The notes: a model not told the origin generated them from the letters alone. DNA of 41,487 nucleotides from JBOGUF01 sp050696075 (GCA_050696075.1 JBOGUF010000090.1:1-41487); one strand, 5' to 3'. Shown: positions 32,154 through 41,469, counted from the first letter of the stretch. Program-made: numbers and translations.

Positions 32154-33557
32154 ATGGATGACCACCAATTTGACAGTCTCGCGAAACGGCTGGCGACGGG
32201 CACCTCTCGGCGGAGCATGCTCAAGGCGCTGGCCGGCGCGATGGGCTTAACCTCACTGATGCGCGGCGACGGTGCGCGTGCTCAACGCCGCCATTGCCGG
32301 CGAGGCGGCCAGACCTGCGGCGAGACGGAGCCATGCTGCATCCCGGGTGCCTGCTGCAATGGCGTCTGCTGCGACGACGAGAGCACCTGCCTCAACGGCC
32401 AGTGCTGCAACGACCTCCGGGCGGGCCTCGGCGCCTGCCCGAGCTGCTGCCCGCCGTGCCACAACTGCGACACCCGCACGGGGACCTGCCGTCCCTGCGG
32501 GGAGTGCGAGCGGTGCGACGCCCGCACCGGGGCCTGCTTCCCCAAGAATGGCAAGCCGTGTGGAAAGTGCAGTGACTGCGACCTGCGGACCGGCCAGTGC
32601 GTGGACAACAAGCGGTGCGTCTGCCGCGCCCGCGACGGCGGTGGGGGCGGCCCGAACGCGATGCTCCTGGCGGTGGCCGGCGGTCCGGCGTACGAATGCG
32701 GCCCGTGCGAGGACTGCGACCCGGACAAGGGGTGCATGCCGAAGCCGTGCGACCTCTGTTCCCCGTGCGACTCCGCAACCGGGCAGTGCACCGCCAGATC
32801 GTGTCCAACGTGCCAGCAGTGCGATCCGGCGACCAGCGGCTGCATGCCGGTGACCTGCGGCGCCTGTGAGGAGTGCGTCGACGGCAGTTGCACCCCGAAG
32901 GTAGTCCCGCTGTGCGGCGAGTGCGAGGAGCCGGTGTGCGACGGCAATACTCAGGAATACGCGTGTGGGCCGAAGTGCGAGCTCGGCACGGTCTGCTGTG
33001 GCGGGGACTGCTATCCCAACTGCACCAACGGCTGTACGCGGAACGCGACCAGTTGCGAATGCGATGCGGTATCGCCCGGCCAGGTCTACTGCGCGACCAG
33101 CAACGAGTGCGCCGCCAACCCCTGCACAGGCAACCAGTTCTTCAACATCGCCACCTGCGCATGCCAATGCACGACCGAGCCCTGTGCCGCGGGCGAGACC
33201 CGGAACCCCGAAACCTGCGCGTGCGAGCCCGATTCCGTCTGTCCACCGGGCACCATCGAGTGCGGGCACGACGTCAACGGAACCCCGTTCTGCTATTCCA
33301 CCAGCGTCGGCAACGTCGTCTGCTGCCCGCGCGAGGTCGACGGTGGATACACGTGCGTCAATGCCGTCTGCTGCGGCGGCAGTTGCTGCGGCACGGCCAC
33401 CAGCTACTGCGCGGGCAACGTGTGCTGCCGCAACGGCTGGCAGGTCTGCGGGGGCGTGCGGTGCTGCCCCAAGGACTGCTGCGGCGAAATGTGTTGCGAT
33501 TTGGCGACGCAAATCTGCTGCAACGGCGTCTGCACCAACGGAGCGCAATGTCCATAG
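32154..33557 (+). CDS. Tat-exported cysteine-rich repeat protein (467 aa)
   Basis: The N-terminus FDSLAKRLATGTSRRSMLKA is a twin-arginine signal module also found, in related form, on the 1261-aa protein at 36331. After residue 45 the protein is packed with cysteines, often as CC. Residues about 95-225 hold at least six repeats of roughly 20 residues of the type C-x2-C-D-x2-T-G-x-C (for example CHNCDTRTGTC, CERCDARTGAC, CSDCDLRTGQC). The C-terminus is a series of short CC-x-C units. No catalytic domain is evident. Disulfide-rich surface or envelope protein, or a metal binder, are the main options. It lies behind the cupin gene and a LuxR-type regulator. Confidence 0.8.
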   Translation: MDDHQFDSLAKRLATGTSRRSMLKALAGAMGLTSLMRGDGARAQRRHCRRGGQTCGETEPCCIPGACCNGVCCDDESTCLNGQCCNDLRAGLGACPSCCPPCHNCDTRTGTCRPCGECERCDARTGACFPKNGKPCGKCSDCDLRTGQCVDNKRCVCRARDGGGGGPNAMLLAVAGGPAYECGPCEDCDPDKGCMPKPCDLCSPCDSATGQCTARSCPTCQQCDPATSGCMPVTCGACEECVDGSCTPKVVPLCGECEEPVCDGNTQEYACGPKCELGTVCCGGDCYPNCTNGCTRNATSCECDAVSPGQVYCATSNECAANPCTGNQFFNIATCACQCTTEPCAAGETRNPETCACEPDSVCPPGTIECGHDVNGTPFCYSTSVGNVVCCPREVDGGYTCVNAVCCGGSCCGTATSYCAGNVCCRNGWQVCGGVRCCPKDCCGEMCCDLATQICCNGVCTNGAQCP

Positions 33558-33700
33558 CCCGCAATAGCACCATGCTCACGTTCATCGCGTCGAAAGGAGG
33601 GCCAAGGATCGAACGCCGGACGAGGACCCATGCTTGACGGGGCTGCCCCCGACGTCCATGATGCGGAGAGCATACTCGCGCGTCGTGGGCAGTACCGGCC

Positions 33701-36160
33701 ATGGCAAGCGCATCCGCACCCAACCGGCCGACCGCCGAGCCGGTCCCAATGCCTCCACGCCTCGCCCCGCCCGCGGTCGTGGCCGCGGGGGTGCCCACCC
33801 CGCTCACCACCTTCATCGGCCGGGAGCACGAGGTGGCGACGGTGTGCGCCCTGCTCCGTCGCGAGGATGTCCGCCTGTTGACCCTGATCGGTCCCGGCGG
33901 CGTCGGCAAGACCCGCCTCGCGCTGGAGGCAACCGCCAGGTTGGCCGACCACCCTTCGGCAAGCTCAGGGCAGGCTCCTTCGGCAAGCTCAGGGCAGGCT
34001 CCTTCACGCGGTTCAGAGCTTGCCCCGACAGCAGGAAGGGGGCAGGCTTTTGCCGATGGGATCGCGTTTGTCTCCCTGGCGTCGATCCGCGACCCGGCGC
34101 TCGTCGCCTCGGCCATCGCCCAGGTCCTTGGGGTGCGGGAGCATCCCGACCGGCCGCTGGTCGATGCCTTGACGGCGTATCTGCGCCCGCGGGCGATGTT
34201 GCTCGCCCTCGATAACCTTGAGCATCTGCTCGCGGCCGCGCCGCTGGTCGCCAACCTGCTGGCCGCCTGTTCGGAACTGGCGATCCTGGCAACCAGCCGG
34301 TCGACGCTGCACGTCTACGGTGAGCGGGACCTGCTCGTGCCGCCGCTGCCGCTGCCCGACCCGGCTCGCCTTCCGCCGGTGGATCGCCTGGCGCGAAACG
34401 AGGCGATCCGCCTCTTCGTCGAGCGGGCGCAGGCGGCGGATGCCGCCTTCAAACTCACCACGGACAACGCCCCGGCCGTGGCCACGATCTGTCAGCGATT
34501 GGACGGGCTGCCGCTCGCCATCGAACTCGCCGCCGCCCGCGTCGCCGTGCTCCCGCCGGCGACGCTGCTGGCGCGGTTGGAGCCGTGTCTCCCCTTGCTC
34601 ACCGGCGGGGCGCGGGATCAGCCGGTGCGGTTGCAGACGATGCGCGACGCGCTCGCCTGGAGCTACGACCTGCTGGGGCCAGACGCGCAGGCCCTCTTCC
34701 GCCGGCTTGCCGTCTTCGTCGGCGGGTTTACCCTCGACGCCGCCGAGTGGGCGATGGCAGAGTCCCCATCACCCCCATCCGTCCTCGACGGCGTCTCCTC
34801 GCTGGTCGACAACAGCCTCCTGCTGCGGCGCGAGGGAGCAGAGGGAGAAGCGCGTTTCCTGATGCTGGAGACGATCCGCGAATATGGGCTGGAGCGGCTC
34901 GAGGCGAGCGGCGAGGCCGAGGCAGTCCGGCGGTGCCACGCGAGCTTCTTCCTTGCGCTCGGCGAGGATCTGGCGGCACGCCTAAGCGGGGCCGAGACGG
35001 TCGCGGCCCTCGACCGGCTGTCGGCTGACCTGGGCAACGTCCGCGCGGCGCTGGCGTGGGCACTGGAGCGCGGGGAGGCCGAGACCGCGCTGCGCCTGGC
35101 GGGCGCGCTCGTCTCCTTCTGGAACTTCCGCGGCCACCTGGCCGAGGGGCGGCGCTGGCTGGCGGCGGCGCTGGCGGCGGGTGGCACGTCGCCGACAACG
35201 CGGGCCGACGCGCTCTTCGCGGCCACGGTGCTGGCGGTGCTCCAAGGCGACCACGCGCAGGCAGACGCGTACGCGGAGGAGAGTCTGGCCCTCTCCCGCG
35301 AGCACGATCACGCCTTCGGCATCTCCAGGGCGCTCTTCATCCTCGGCGCGTCGGCCGAGTGGCAGGGCGACCTCGACCGGGCCGCGTCGCTCTGCGAGGC
35401 GGCCATCCCGCCAATGCGAGCGGTCGGCCATCCGCGGTGGCTCGGTCAGGCGCTCGCGTTCCTGGCGAGCGTCACCCACCTGCGCGGCGACCTCGCGCGG
35501 GCGGAAACACTGGCCGGGGAGGGGCTGGAGGAGGCACGCAAGGCAGGGCACGACTGGGTCACCGCGATCGCCCTCGGCGTGCTGGCCAACATCGCGTGCG
35601 AGCGAGGCGATCTGGAGCGGGCGCACCGGCTGTACGAAGAGATCCTCGCCCTGTACCGGCCGCTCGGCGATCAACGCGGCATCGCGGGCACCTTGGGCGG
35701 GTTGGGGGGCGTGGCGCTGGCGCGGGGCCAGCCCGAGCGCGCCGCGCGATTGCTCGGAGCGGCCCGAGCGCTCGGCGATAGTATCGGCGTTGTCCACCTC
35801 GCCTACCATGTCTATTACCAACGGGTGGTGAGCGCCACCCGCGCTCGCCTCGATGACTCGGCATTCACGGCCGCATGGGAAGCTGGGCGGGCGCTGTCGC
35901 CGGAGCAGGCGTTGGCCGAGGAGCGCGCAATCATCGACGAGGCCGACGTCCCCACCCCGGCCGCAGACGTGGGCCTGACGCCGCGCGAGGTGGAGGTGTT
36001 GCGCCTGGTCGCCGACGGCCGCTCCGACCGAGGGATTGCCGCCGCGCTCTCGATCAGCAGCCGTACCGCCGGCAACCACGTCGCCAGCGTCCTCGACAAG
36101 CTGGGGGTCGGCAGCCGGGCGGCCGCCGTCGCCCTCGCCATGCGCCGCGGTTGGATCTGA
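33701..36160 (+). CDS. STAND-type ATPase regulator with LuxR helix-turn-helix (copy 2)
   Basis: An 819-residue paralogue of the regulator at 28783 with the same order: P-loop GPGGVGKTR (Lys70), Walker B LLALDNLEH, GLPLAIELAAARVAVLPP, TPR-like helices and a LuxR helix-turn-helix (LTPREVEVLRLVADGRSD, then the same SISSRTAGNHVASVLDKLG). The last 30 residues of the DNA-binding part are virtually identical in the two proteins, so they should bind the same site. The ATPase domain carries an insert larger than that in the first copy: a doubled 8-residue unit SASSGQAP plus a GSELAPTAGRGQA segment. Start codon context GGCCATG is the same as in copy 1. The gene is followed by the second copy of the palindrome. 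Confidence 0.93.
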   Translation: MASASAPNRPTAEPVPMPPRLAPPAVVAAGVPTPLTTFIGREHEVATVCALLRREDVRLLTLIGPGGVGKTRLALEATARLADHPSASSGQAPSASSGQAPSRGSELAPTAGRGQAFADGIAFVSLASIRDPALVASAIAQVLGVREHPDRPLVDALTAYLRPRAMLLALDNLEHLLAAAPLVANLLAACSELAILATSRSTLHVYGERDLLVPPLPLPDPARLPPVDRLARNEAIRLFVERAQAADAAFKLTTDNAPAVATICQRLDGLPLAIELAAARVAVLPPATLLARLEPCLPLLTGGARDQPVRLQTMRDALAWSYDLLGPDAQALFRRLAVFVGGFTLDAAEWAMAESPSPPSVLDGVSSLVDNSLLLRREGAEGEARFLMLETIREYGLERLEASGEAEAVRRCHASFFLALGEDLAARLSGAETVAALDRLSADLGNVRAALAWALERGEAETALRLAGALVSFWNFRGHLAEGRRWLAAALAAGGTSPTTRADALFAATVLAVLQGDHAQADAYAEESLALSREHDHAFGISRALFILGASAEWQGDLDRAASLCEAAIPPMRAVGHPRWLGQALAFLASVTHLRGDLARAETLAGEGLEEARKAGHDWVTAIALGVLANIACERGDLERAHRLYEEILALYRPLGDQRGIAGTLGGLGGVALARGQPERAARLLGAARALGDSIGVVHLAYHVYYQRVVSATRARLDDSAFTAAWEAGRALSPEQALAEERAIIDEADVPTPAADVGLTPREVEVLRLVADGRSDRGIAAALSISSRTAGNHVASVLDKLGVGSRAAAVALAMRRGWI
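33953..34048 (+). repeat. 24-bp direct repeat and inverted repeat in the second LuxR regulator
   Basis: Two exact 24-bp units (33953-33976 and 33977-34000) are followed by AGCTTGCCCC (34017-34026) and GGGGCAGGCT (34039-34048), a 10-bp hairpin with one G-U pair. All of it is in frame. The unit contains AGCTCAGGGCAGGCT, a sequence type that I know as a dispersed intergenic repeat in several bacterial groups. Confidence 0.9.
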
Positions 36161-36205
36161 GTGCCACGACGCGCAGCCATCCTTCCAGATCACCCCAATC
36201 CTCTG

Positions 36206-36262
36206 GGTGAAATGAGCGATTTCGCTCATGCGCGGCGGTGACTCCCGGTCTACGATGAAGGC
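36206..36262 (+). promoter_or_regulatory. conserved palindrome and promoter module, copy 2
   Basis: ATGAGCGA, TT, TCGCTCAT (36212-36229) is followed by ATGCGC, GTGAC and TACGAT (36251-36256). The palindrome-to-TACGAT distance is 21 bases, exactly as in copy 1 at 31293. It stands between the second LuxR regulator and the large cysteine-rich gene, 74 bases before whose ATG the -10-like box ends. Confidence 0.75.
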
Positions 36263-36330
36263 CGGGCAATCATCGCCCGCCCGCGCCGTGCGTCCGGCCG
36301 CGGTGTTCACAAGCGCACTGGAGCGACGTC

Positions 36331-39300
36331 ATGGACAGCCGCCGGTTTGACGAGCTGACCCGCGCGCTGGCGGCCTCCACCTCCCGGCGCCACTTGTTCA
36401 GGATGGTGGTCGGCGGCGCCGTGGCCGGCGCGCTCTCCGCCATCGGCGTCAGGATCACATGGGCGGGGCCGTGCCCAGGGGGCGCCGCCGCGTGCGGCGG
36501 CGCGTGTTGCGCCGCGTGTGAGAAGTGCTTCAGGCGGTCGCCGAGCAGCCGCCGGTGCGTGCCAGACTGCCCGGTCAAAGGGCAGGTCTGCCTCAACGGC
36601 CAATGCACCTGTCCGGTTGGGCAGAGCGCGCAGACCGGCGCCTGCACTTCTGGGACGCGCTGCTGCTGCGACGACGGGACCCTCGCCTGCCCCATCGCCG
36701 GCAGCCGGGTCTGCTGCGGCCCCTGCGAGGCCTGCGGCAGAAACGCCGAGGGGGATTTCGCCTGCCTCTTGACCTGCCCTGGCGATGCCAGTTGCCTCCG
36801 CGGCGAGTGCGTCTGCGCGGATGGCCGGCCGTCGTGTGGCGCCGCTCCAAACGCTACCTGCTGCGCGGCGTGCGAGCAGTGTCTCGACGGCGCCTGCGTT
36901 GCAAACTGCCCCGCCCAAGGCCAGGTCTGCCACGACGGTGCGTGCGTCTGTCCGACCGGCCAGTCTGTCCAGACCGATGTCTGTGGCGCGGGCGACCGCT
37001 GCTGCTGCCCCGACGGTCGCGCGCCGTGTCCGGATGGCTCGTGCTGCGGCGCCTGTCAGGAGTGCGGCAGCATCACCTGCGTCTCGGCGTGTCGACGCGG
37101 GACCGAGTGCATCAACGGCGCATGTGTCTGTCCCGGAAGGCAGGTCATGTGCGGAAGCGGGCCCAGCGCCGGCTGCTGCGACGCCTGCGAAGACGGCCAA
37201 TGCCGATGCGCGGACGGCCGACCACCGTGCAACGGCGTTTGCTGCGAATCGTGTGAGCGCTGCTTTGGCAGGCCGGGCGACCACCGGTGTGTCTCACGCT
37301 GTCCGACAAAAGGGCAGGTCTGTGCGGCCGGACAGTGCGTCTGCCCCCCAGGTCAGAGCGCGCAGACCGGTGTTTGCACCTCGGGCACGAGCTGCTGCTG
37401 CGACGACGGCAGCTTCCCGTGCCCGCTTGCCGCCGGTCCCGCCTGCTGCGGTCCCTGCGAGGCGTGCGGCCGAACCCCCCTTGGGAACTTCGCCTGTTTC
37501 TCGGCATGCGGGGATGGCTCCTCGTGCGTCGATGGGCAATGCACCTGCCCGGACGGTCGGCCGCAGTGCGTCCATGGTGCGGACGCCATGTGCTGCGGAC
37601 GCTGCGAGGAGTGCGGCATCGGGCCTGATGGGCGCACCACCTGTGTCCCGACGTGCCGGGCCGGCGCGACGTGCGTCGGCGGCGAGTGCGTCTGCCCCGA
37701 GGGCCGCGTCTACTGTGGCACGGGTCCGAACGCTGCGTGCTGCGATGAATGCAACCGCGGGCAGTGCGTCTGCCGAGGCGGCCGACCGCCATGCAACGGC
37801 TCCTGCTGCGGCTCGTGCGAGCGGTGTTTCCGCAAGCCGGGCAACCACCGGTGTATCCCAGATTGTCCGGTAAAGGGCCAGATCTGCGCGGCTGGACAGT
37901 GCGTCTGCCCCGTGGGGCAGAGCGTGCAGACCGGTGTTTGCACCTCGGGCACGCGCTGCTGCTGCGATAACGGGACCATGCCGTGTCCGACTCCCGCCGG
38001 TCCGGTCTGCTGCACCGACTGCCTGGCGTGCGACCGCACGTCCAATGGATTCGCCTGCGTCTCGACGTGCCCGACGCCGCAGACGTGCGTCGAGGGCGTC
38101 TGCGAGTGCCCGGGTGCTGAACCGCCCTGCCAGGGGGTCTGCTGCGGTGGCTGCCAGATCTGCGATGCGAACGGTTGCGAATTTTGCCCGGAGGACCAGA
38201 TTTGCGTCGGCAACGAGTGCGCCTGTCCGCCCGACCGGCAGCCATGTGGCCCGGCGTGCTGCGACCCGGCCCAGGGGCAGACCTGCCGGAACGGGATCTG
38301 CGTCTGTGTCAGCGGAGACCCGTCCTGCCAGGGCGCCTGCTGCAACGCCACCAGGTGCGAGACGTGCGGCCCCGAGGGCTGCGAACAGGGCTGCACCGGG
38401 CCGTGTGAAGCATGCGTCGAGGGCGTCTGCGGCGAGGTGACCTGCGCGGATGACGGCGATCCCTGCACGAGCAACGTCTGCGACCCGGCCCGCGGCGGCT
38501 GCGTCGCCGATCCGATCCCCGGCTGTTGCCGGTCGGACGACGATTGCCCCGACGACGATGATCCCTGCACCGATAGCGTGTGCGAGAAGAGCGTCTGCAC
38601 CCAGCCGCCGGCGCCGGACACAACCCCCTGTGACACCGGCAACCCCTGCTCGACCGGCGACCACTGTGATGGGGAAGGGCGCTGCGTACCGGGCTCAGCC
38701 CGCCCGAACGGGACCGACTGCGGGGCGTGCAAGGTCTGCCAGAGCGGGGCCTGCGGCGACAAGTGCCCGAACCCGCAGACGTGCGACCCGGTCTCCGAGG
38801 CGTGCCTCTGCCCGAACGGAGCGGCGCCGTGCGAAGGCGGCGCGCGCTGCTGCGAGGAGCAAATCGACGCCTGCTTGGTCTGCGGCCCCGCCGACACCTG
38901 CGTCGACGCCTGCGGCCCGTGCGCGGACTGCGACGGCGGCGAATGCCGCACCCGCTGCACCGCCTGCGAGCGCTGCACCGACACCGGCTGCGCGCCCGAT
39001 GCGAGCCAGGACGGCGCCGACTGCGGCGGCAACGCGACCTGCTGCAACGGCCAGTGTCTTGACCCCTGCCCGCCGCCGAAGCAGCGCACGGCCGATTGCG
39101 GCTGCGCCTGTCCCGACATCACCTGCCCGAACCCGGGCGAGGTGCTGAACCCCGAGACCTGCCTCTGCGAGGGCGGCGACCCCTGCGCCTGCACGAGACT
39201 GCCGATCAACGAATTCTGCCAGGACCACGCCGAGTGTTGTAGTGGTCTCTGCCAGGAGGAGAGCTGCGCCTGCAAGAGCGCGGGCGGCTGCGCGTGCGAC

Positions 39301-40116
39301 TTTGAGTGCTGCGGGGTCTGCGGCCCGGACGGCGCCTGCGTCTGCTCCCCCGCGGGCGGCACCTGCGTCCGCGGTGGCGGCAACGAGGGCTGCTGCGCCC
39401 CGGCCGTCTGCGGCGAGGAGAGTCGCTGCTGCCTGCTCGACGCCATCGAGGGCTTCGGCGACCCCTGCACCGCCGACGACGAGTGTTGCAGCCGCGTCTG
39501 CGAGGGCGGAGTCTGCCGGTCGTGCCGAGAAGAGGGCGGATCGTGCGCTGCCGGCGAGCTCTGCTGCCGCGGCAACTGCGGCCCCGAGGGCACCTGTAGC
39601 TGCACACCACCGACCGGCGCCTGCTCCAGTTCCTTCGACTGCTGCTTCGGCGCGGACTGCATAGCCGGTCTCTGCTGCCTGCCCACCGCGATCGAGCGCC
39701 CCGGCGACCCCGGCGTCTGCCCGGAGTGTTGTAGCGGGGTCTGCGACGGCGAGGGGTGCCGCTGTATCCCCGACGGCGGCGCCTGCGATGCGGTGACGGG
39801 CGCCTTCTGCTGCTCGGGAAGCAGCGACTGCGTCGGCGGTCGCTGTTGCAGCCGGCACGGCGGCGGTTGTGCCGCCGCCGCCGACTGCTGCAACGCGGAC
39901 CGCGCCTGTGTTGGCGGGCGGTGCTGCATCGGGCAGGGCGGCTCGCCGGGGCAGTGTGATGATCCGGCCTCGGGCGCGGCGGCCCTCTGCTGCGAGGGGC
40001 TGGGATGCAGCGGTTTCTTTTGCTGCGCCCCGCCGGGAGGCGCGTGCACGCCCGGACGGACCCCGGGCGACCGCGAGTGCTGCAGCGGCATCTGTGCGAA
40101 CGGCGTCTGCGGGTAA
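36331..40116 (+). CDS. giant Tat-exported cysteine-rich repeat protein (1261 aa)
   Basis: The N-terminus FDELTRALAASTSRRHLFRM is a twin-arginine signal of the same kind as in the 467-aa protein. In a 91-residue sample after the signal, 20 residues are cysteine. A long module recurs three times: CEKCFRRSP.. to TSGTRCCCDDGT at about residue 58, CERCFGRPGDHRC to TSGTSCCCDDGS at about 304, and CERCFRKPGNHRC to TSGTRCCCDNGT at about 491. The C-terminal third changes to CCSG-x-C units with knottin-like spacing (DDECCSRVCEGGVCR, PECCSGVCDGEGC, RECCSGICANGVC). No enzyme domain is visible. It is probably a folded, disulfide-stabilised extracellular fibre, coat or metal-binding protein. It is directly behind the second palindrome and before a beta-propeller gene. 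Confidence 0.82.
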   Translation: MDSRRFDELTRALAASTSRRHLFRMVVGGAVAGALSAIGVRITWAGPCPGGAAACGGACCAACEKCFRRSPSSRRCVPDCPVKGQVCLNGQCTCPVGQSAQTGACTSGTRCCCDDGTLACPIAGSRVCCGPCEACGRNAEGDFACLLTCPGDASCLRGECVCADGRPSCGAAPNATCCAACEQCLDGACVANCPAQGQVCHDGACVCPTGQSVQTDVCGAGDRCCCPDGRAPCPDGSCCGACQECGSITCVSACRRGTECINGACVCPGRQVMCGSGPSAGCCDACEDGQCRCADGRPPCNGVCCESCERCFGRPGDHRCVSRCPTKGQVCAAGQCVCPPGQSAQTGVCTSGTSCCCDDGSFPCPLAAGPACCGPCEACGRTPLGNFACFSACGDGSSCVDGQCTCPDGRPQCVHGADAMCCGRCEECGIGPDGRTTCVPTCRAGATCVGGECVCPEGRVYCGTGPNAACCDECNRGQCVCRGGRPPCNGSCCGSCERCFRKPGNHRCIPDCPVKGQICAAGQCVCPVGQSVQTGVCTSGTRCCCDNGTMPCPTPAGPVCCTDCLACDRTSNGFACVSTCPTPQTCVEGVCECPGAEPPCQGVCCGGCQICDANGCEFCPEDQICVGNECACPPDRQPCGPACCDPAQGQTCRNGICVCVSGDPSCQGACCNATRCETCGPEGCEQGCTGPCEACVEGVCGEVTCADDGDPCTSNVCDPARGGCVADPIPGCCRSDDDCPDDDDPCTDSVCEKSVCTQPPAPDTTPCDTGNPCSTGDHCDGEGRCVPGSARPNGTDCGACKVCQSGACGDKCPNPQTCDPVSEACLCPNGAAPCEGGARCCEEQIDACLVCGPADTCVDACGPCADCDGGECRTRCTACERCTDTGCAPDASQDGADCGGNATCCNGQCLDPCPPPKQRTADCGCACPDITCPNPGEVLNPETCLCEGGDPCACTRLPINEFCQDHAECCSGLCQEESCACKSAGGCACDFECCGVCGPDGACVCSPAGGTCVRGGGNEGCCAPAVCGEESRCCLLDAIEGFGDPCTADDECCSRVCEGGVCRSCREEGGSCAAGELCCRGNCGPEGTCSCTPPTGACSSSFDCCFGADCIAGLCCLPTAIERPGDPGVCPECCSGVCDGEGCRCIPDGGACDAVTGAFCCSGSSDCVGGRCCSRHGGGCAAAADCCNADRACVGGRCCIGQGGSPGQCDDPASGAAALCCEGLGCSGFFCCAPPGGACTPGRTPGDRECCSGICANGVCG

Positions 40117-40200
40117 CGACCGGTGGGGCTGTACCGACGAGTTTCCGTGCGAACTGGCCTGCGGGGAATGACAATCGGGGTCAGCGGTGTGAGAAGAGCG

Positions 40201-41469
40201 ATGAACGAGCACAGATCCAACCGTCAGGCTTGCCGTGCCGGGGCTGTTTCCCGGCGCCAAGCCCTCAAGGCCATTGCCGGTGGGTCGGTTGCCATGGGCG
40301 CCGGCATGCTGAACCGCGGGGGCGTTGTACAGCCGGCAGCGGCCGCTCCGCCTCCCACCGGCCCAGGCGCGGGCGCGGACGTACCGATGTTTCGCGGCAA
40401 TCCCGCGCACACCGCTGAGCAGCCAGGCCCAGGACCGGCAAGAGAACCGGTCATCCGCTGGCACGTCGAAACCGGCCAACCGGCGACCTCGCCCGCGATC
40501 GTCGATGGGGTTGTCTACTTCTTCAGCGACGACGGATTCTTTTATGCCGTCGCCGCCGAGGATGGTGAGAAACGCTGGCGTGAGCCGTTCGAGGGGTTGT
40601 CGGGGGGCACGCCGGCTGTGGTCGACGGACTTGTCTACGTCGGTTCGTTCACTGACGACGGCGAGCGCGGTACGCTGTACGCGCTGGAGGCAGCGACCGG
40701 CGAGGTGATCTGGCGCGTCGACGGCGCGGGCGTCCGCGGCTCGGTCAACGTCGCCGATGGCAACGTCACTGTCATCCGACACGACGGCGTCCTCTCCGCG
40801 CTCGACGCCGCAACCGGCTGGGACGTGTGGCGGATCGAGATCGGCGACGCCGGCGCCGCAAACCTTGTCCCGGCGATCGCGGATGGCGTGGTCTATGCAC
40901 CCGGCGCCCATCGTGGTCAAGCCACCATGCTTGCCATCAGCGCCGACGTGGACGAGATCCTGTGGTTTGTCGACCTCCCCCGGATCAACGAATTGAACAC
41001 CACACCAGCGGTGGCCAACGGCTTCGTCTTCGTCGGCGCCATCAACTGGGAGACAACGCCCGAGTCGCCGTACCTCCTAGCCCTCGACGCGACGACCGGG
41101 AAGGAAGCGTGGACCATCTCCGCCAACAGCCACGCGGCAATCCCGGCGGTCGCGGACGGCGTCGTCTATCACGGTGGCGGCGACGACGCGGGTGGCATGC
41201 TGGCCGCGATCGATACGGAAACCGGTCGACCGCGCTGGGAGCTTGGCAGCGAATCCTTCAAATCCCGGATCGTCGGGCCGGTCGTCGCCGGCGACACGGT
41301 CTACGCGGGCAGCCGCGACGGTACCCTGTATGCCGTCGCGGCGACCACCGGCGATGAACGCTGGCGGTTCCAGTTTGACAGCACGACCTCGGCCGCCGCG
41401 GTTGTCGGGGGCATCGTCTACATCTCCGCCGGGGACGGCGTGTATGCGCTGGGCGATCCGAACGGCTGA
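40201..41469 (+). CDS. Tat-exported PQQ-like beta-propeller protein
   Basis: A 422-residue protein with a twin-arginine signal (VSRRQALKAIAGGSVAMGAG). It has at least seven blades of the PQQ/BamB type, each with the A-D-G-V-V-Y and L-Y-A-L/V-x-x-x-T-G-x-x-x-W pattern (for example VDGLVYVGSFTDDGERGTLY, ALEAATGEVIWRVD). The dehydrogenase residues of true quinoproteins are not obvious, so it may be a scaffold or binding protein. I chose the ATG at 40201 with GAGAAGAG upstream; the frame is open to 40123. It follows the giant cysteine-rich gene by 84 bases on the same strand and may be co-transcribed. Its stop TGA lies in a heptamer array. Confidence 0.9.
   Translation: MNEHRSNRQACRAGAVSRRQALKAIAGGSVAMGAGMLNRGGVVQPAAAAPPPTGPGAGADVPMFRGNPAHTAEQPGPGPAREPVIRWHVETGQPATSPAIVDGVVYFFSDDGFFYAVAAEDGEKRWREPFEGLSGGTPAVVDGLVYVGSFTDDGERGTLYALEAATGEVIWRVDGAGVRGSVNVADGNVTVIRHDGVLSALDAATGWDVWRIEIGDAGAANLVPAIADGVVYAPGAHRGQATMLAISADVDEILWFVDLPRINELNTTPAVANGFVFVGAINWETTPESPYLLALDATTGKEAWTISANSHAAIPAVADGVVYHGGGDDAGGMLAAIDTETGRPRWELGSESFKSRIVGPVVAGDTVYAGSRDGTLYAVAATTGDERWRFQFDSTTSAAAVVGGIVYISAGDGVYALGDPNG

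Noticed and set aside
36331..40116. CRISPR-like array in the cysteine-rich gene
   Set aside because: The repeats are long, imperfect, in frame and without spacers of equal length. No cas genes are present. No CRISPR array was seen anywhere in the window.
37710..40220. Minus-strand frame of 836 codons opposite the giant cysteine-rich gene
   Set aside because: Its Gln/Ser/Pro/His repeats are just the complement of the cysteine-rich codons. The plus strand has a signal peptide and conserved cysteine spacing.
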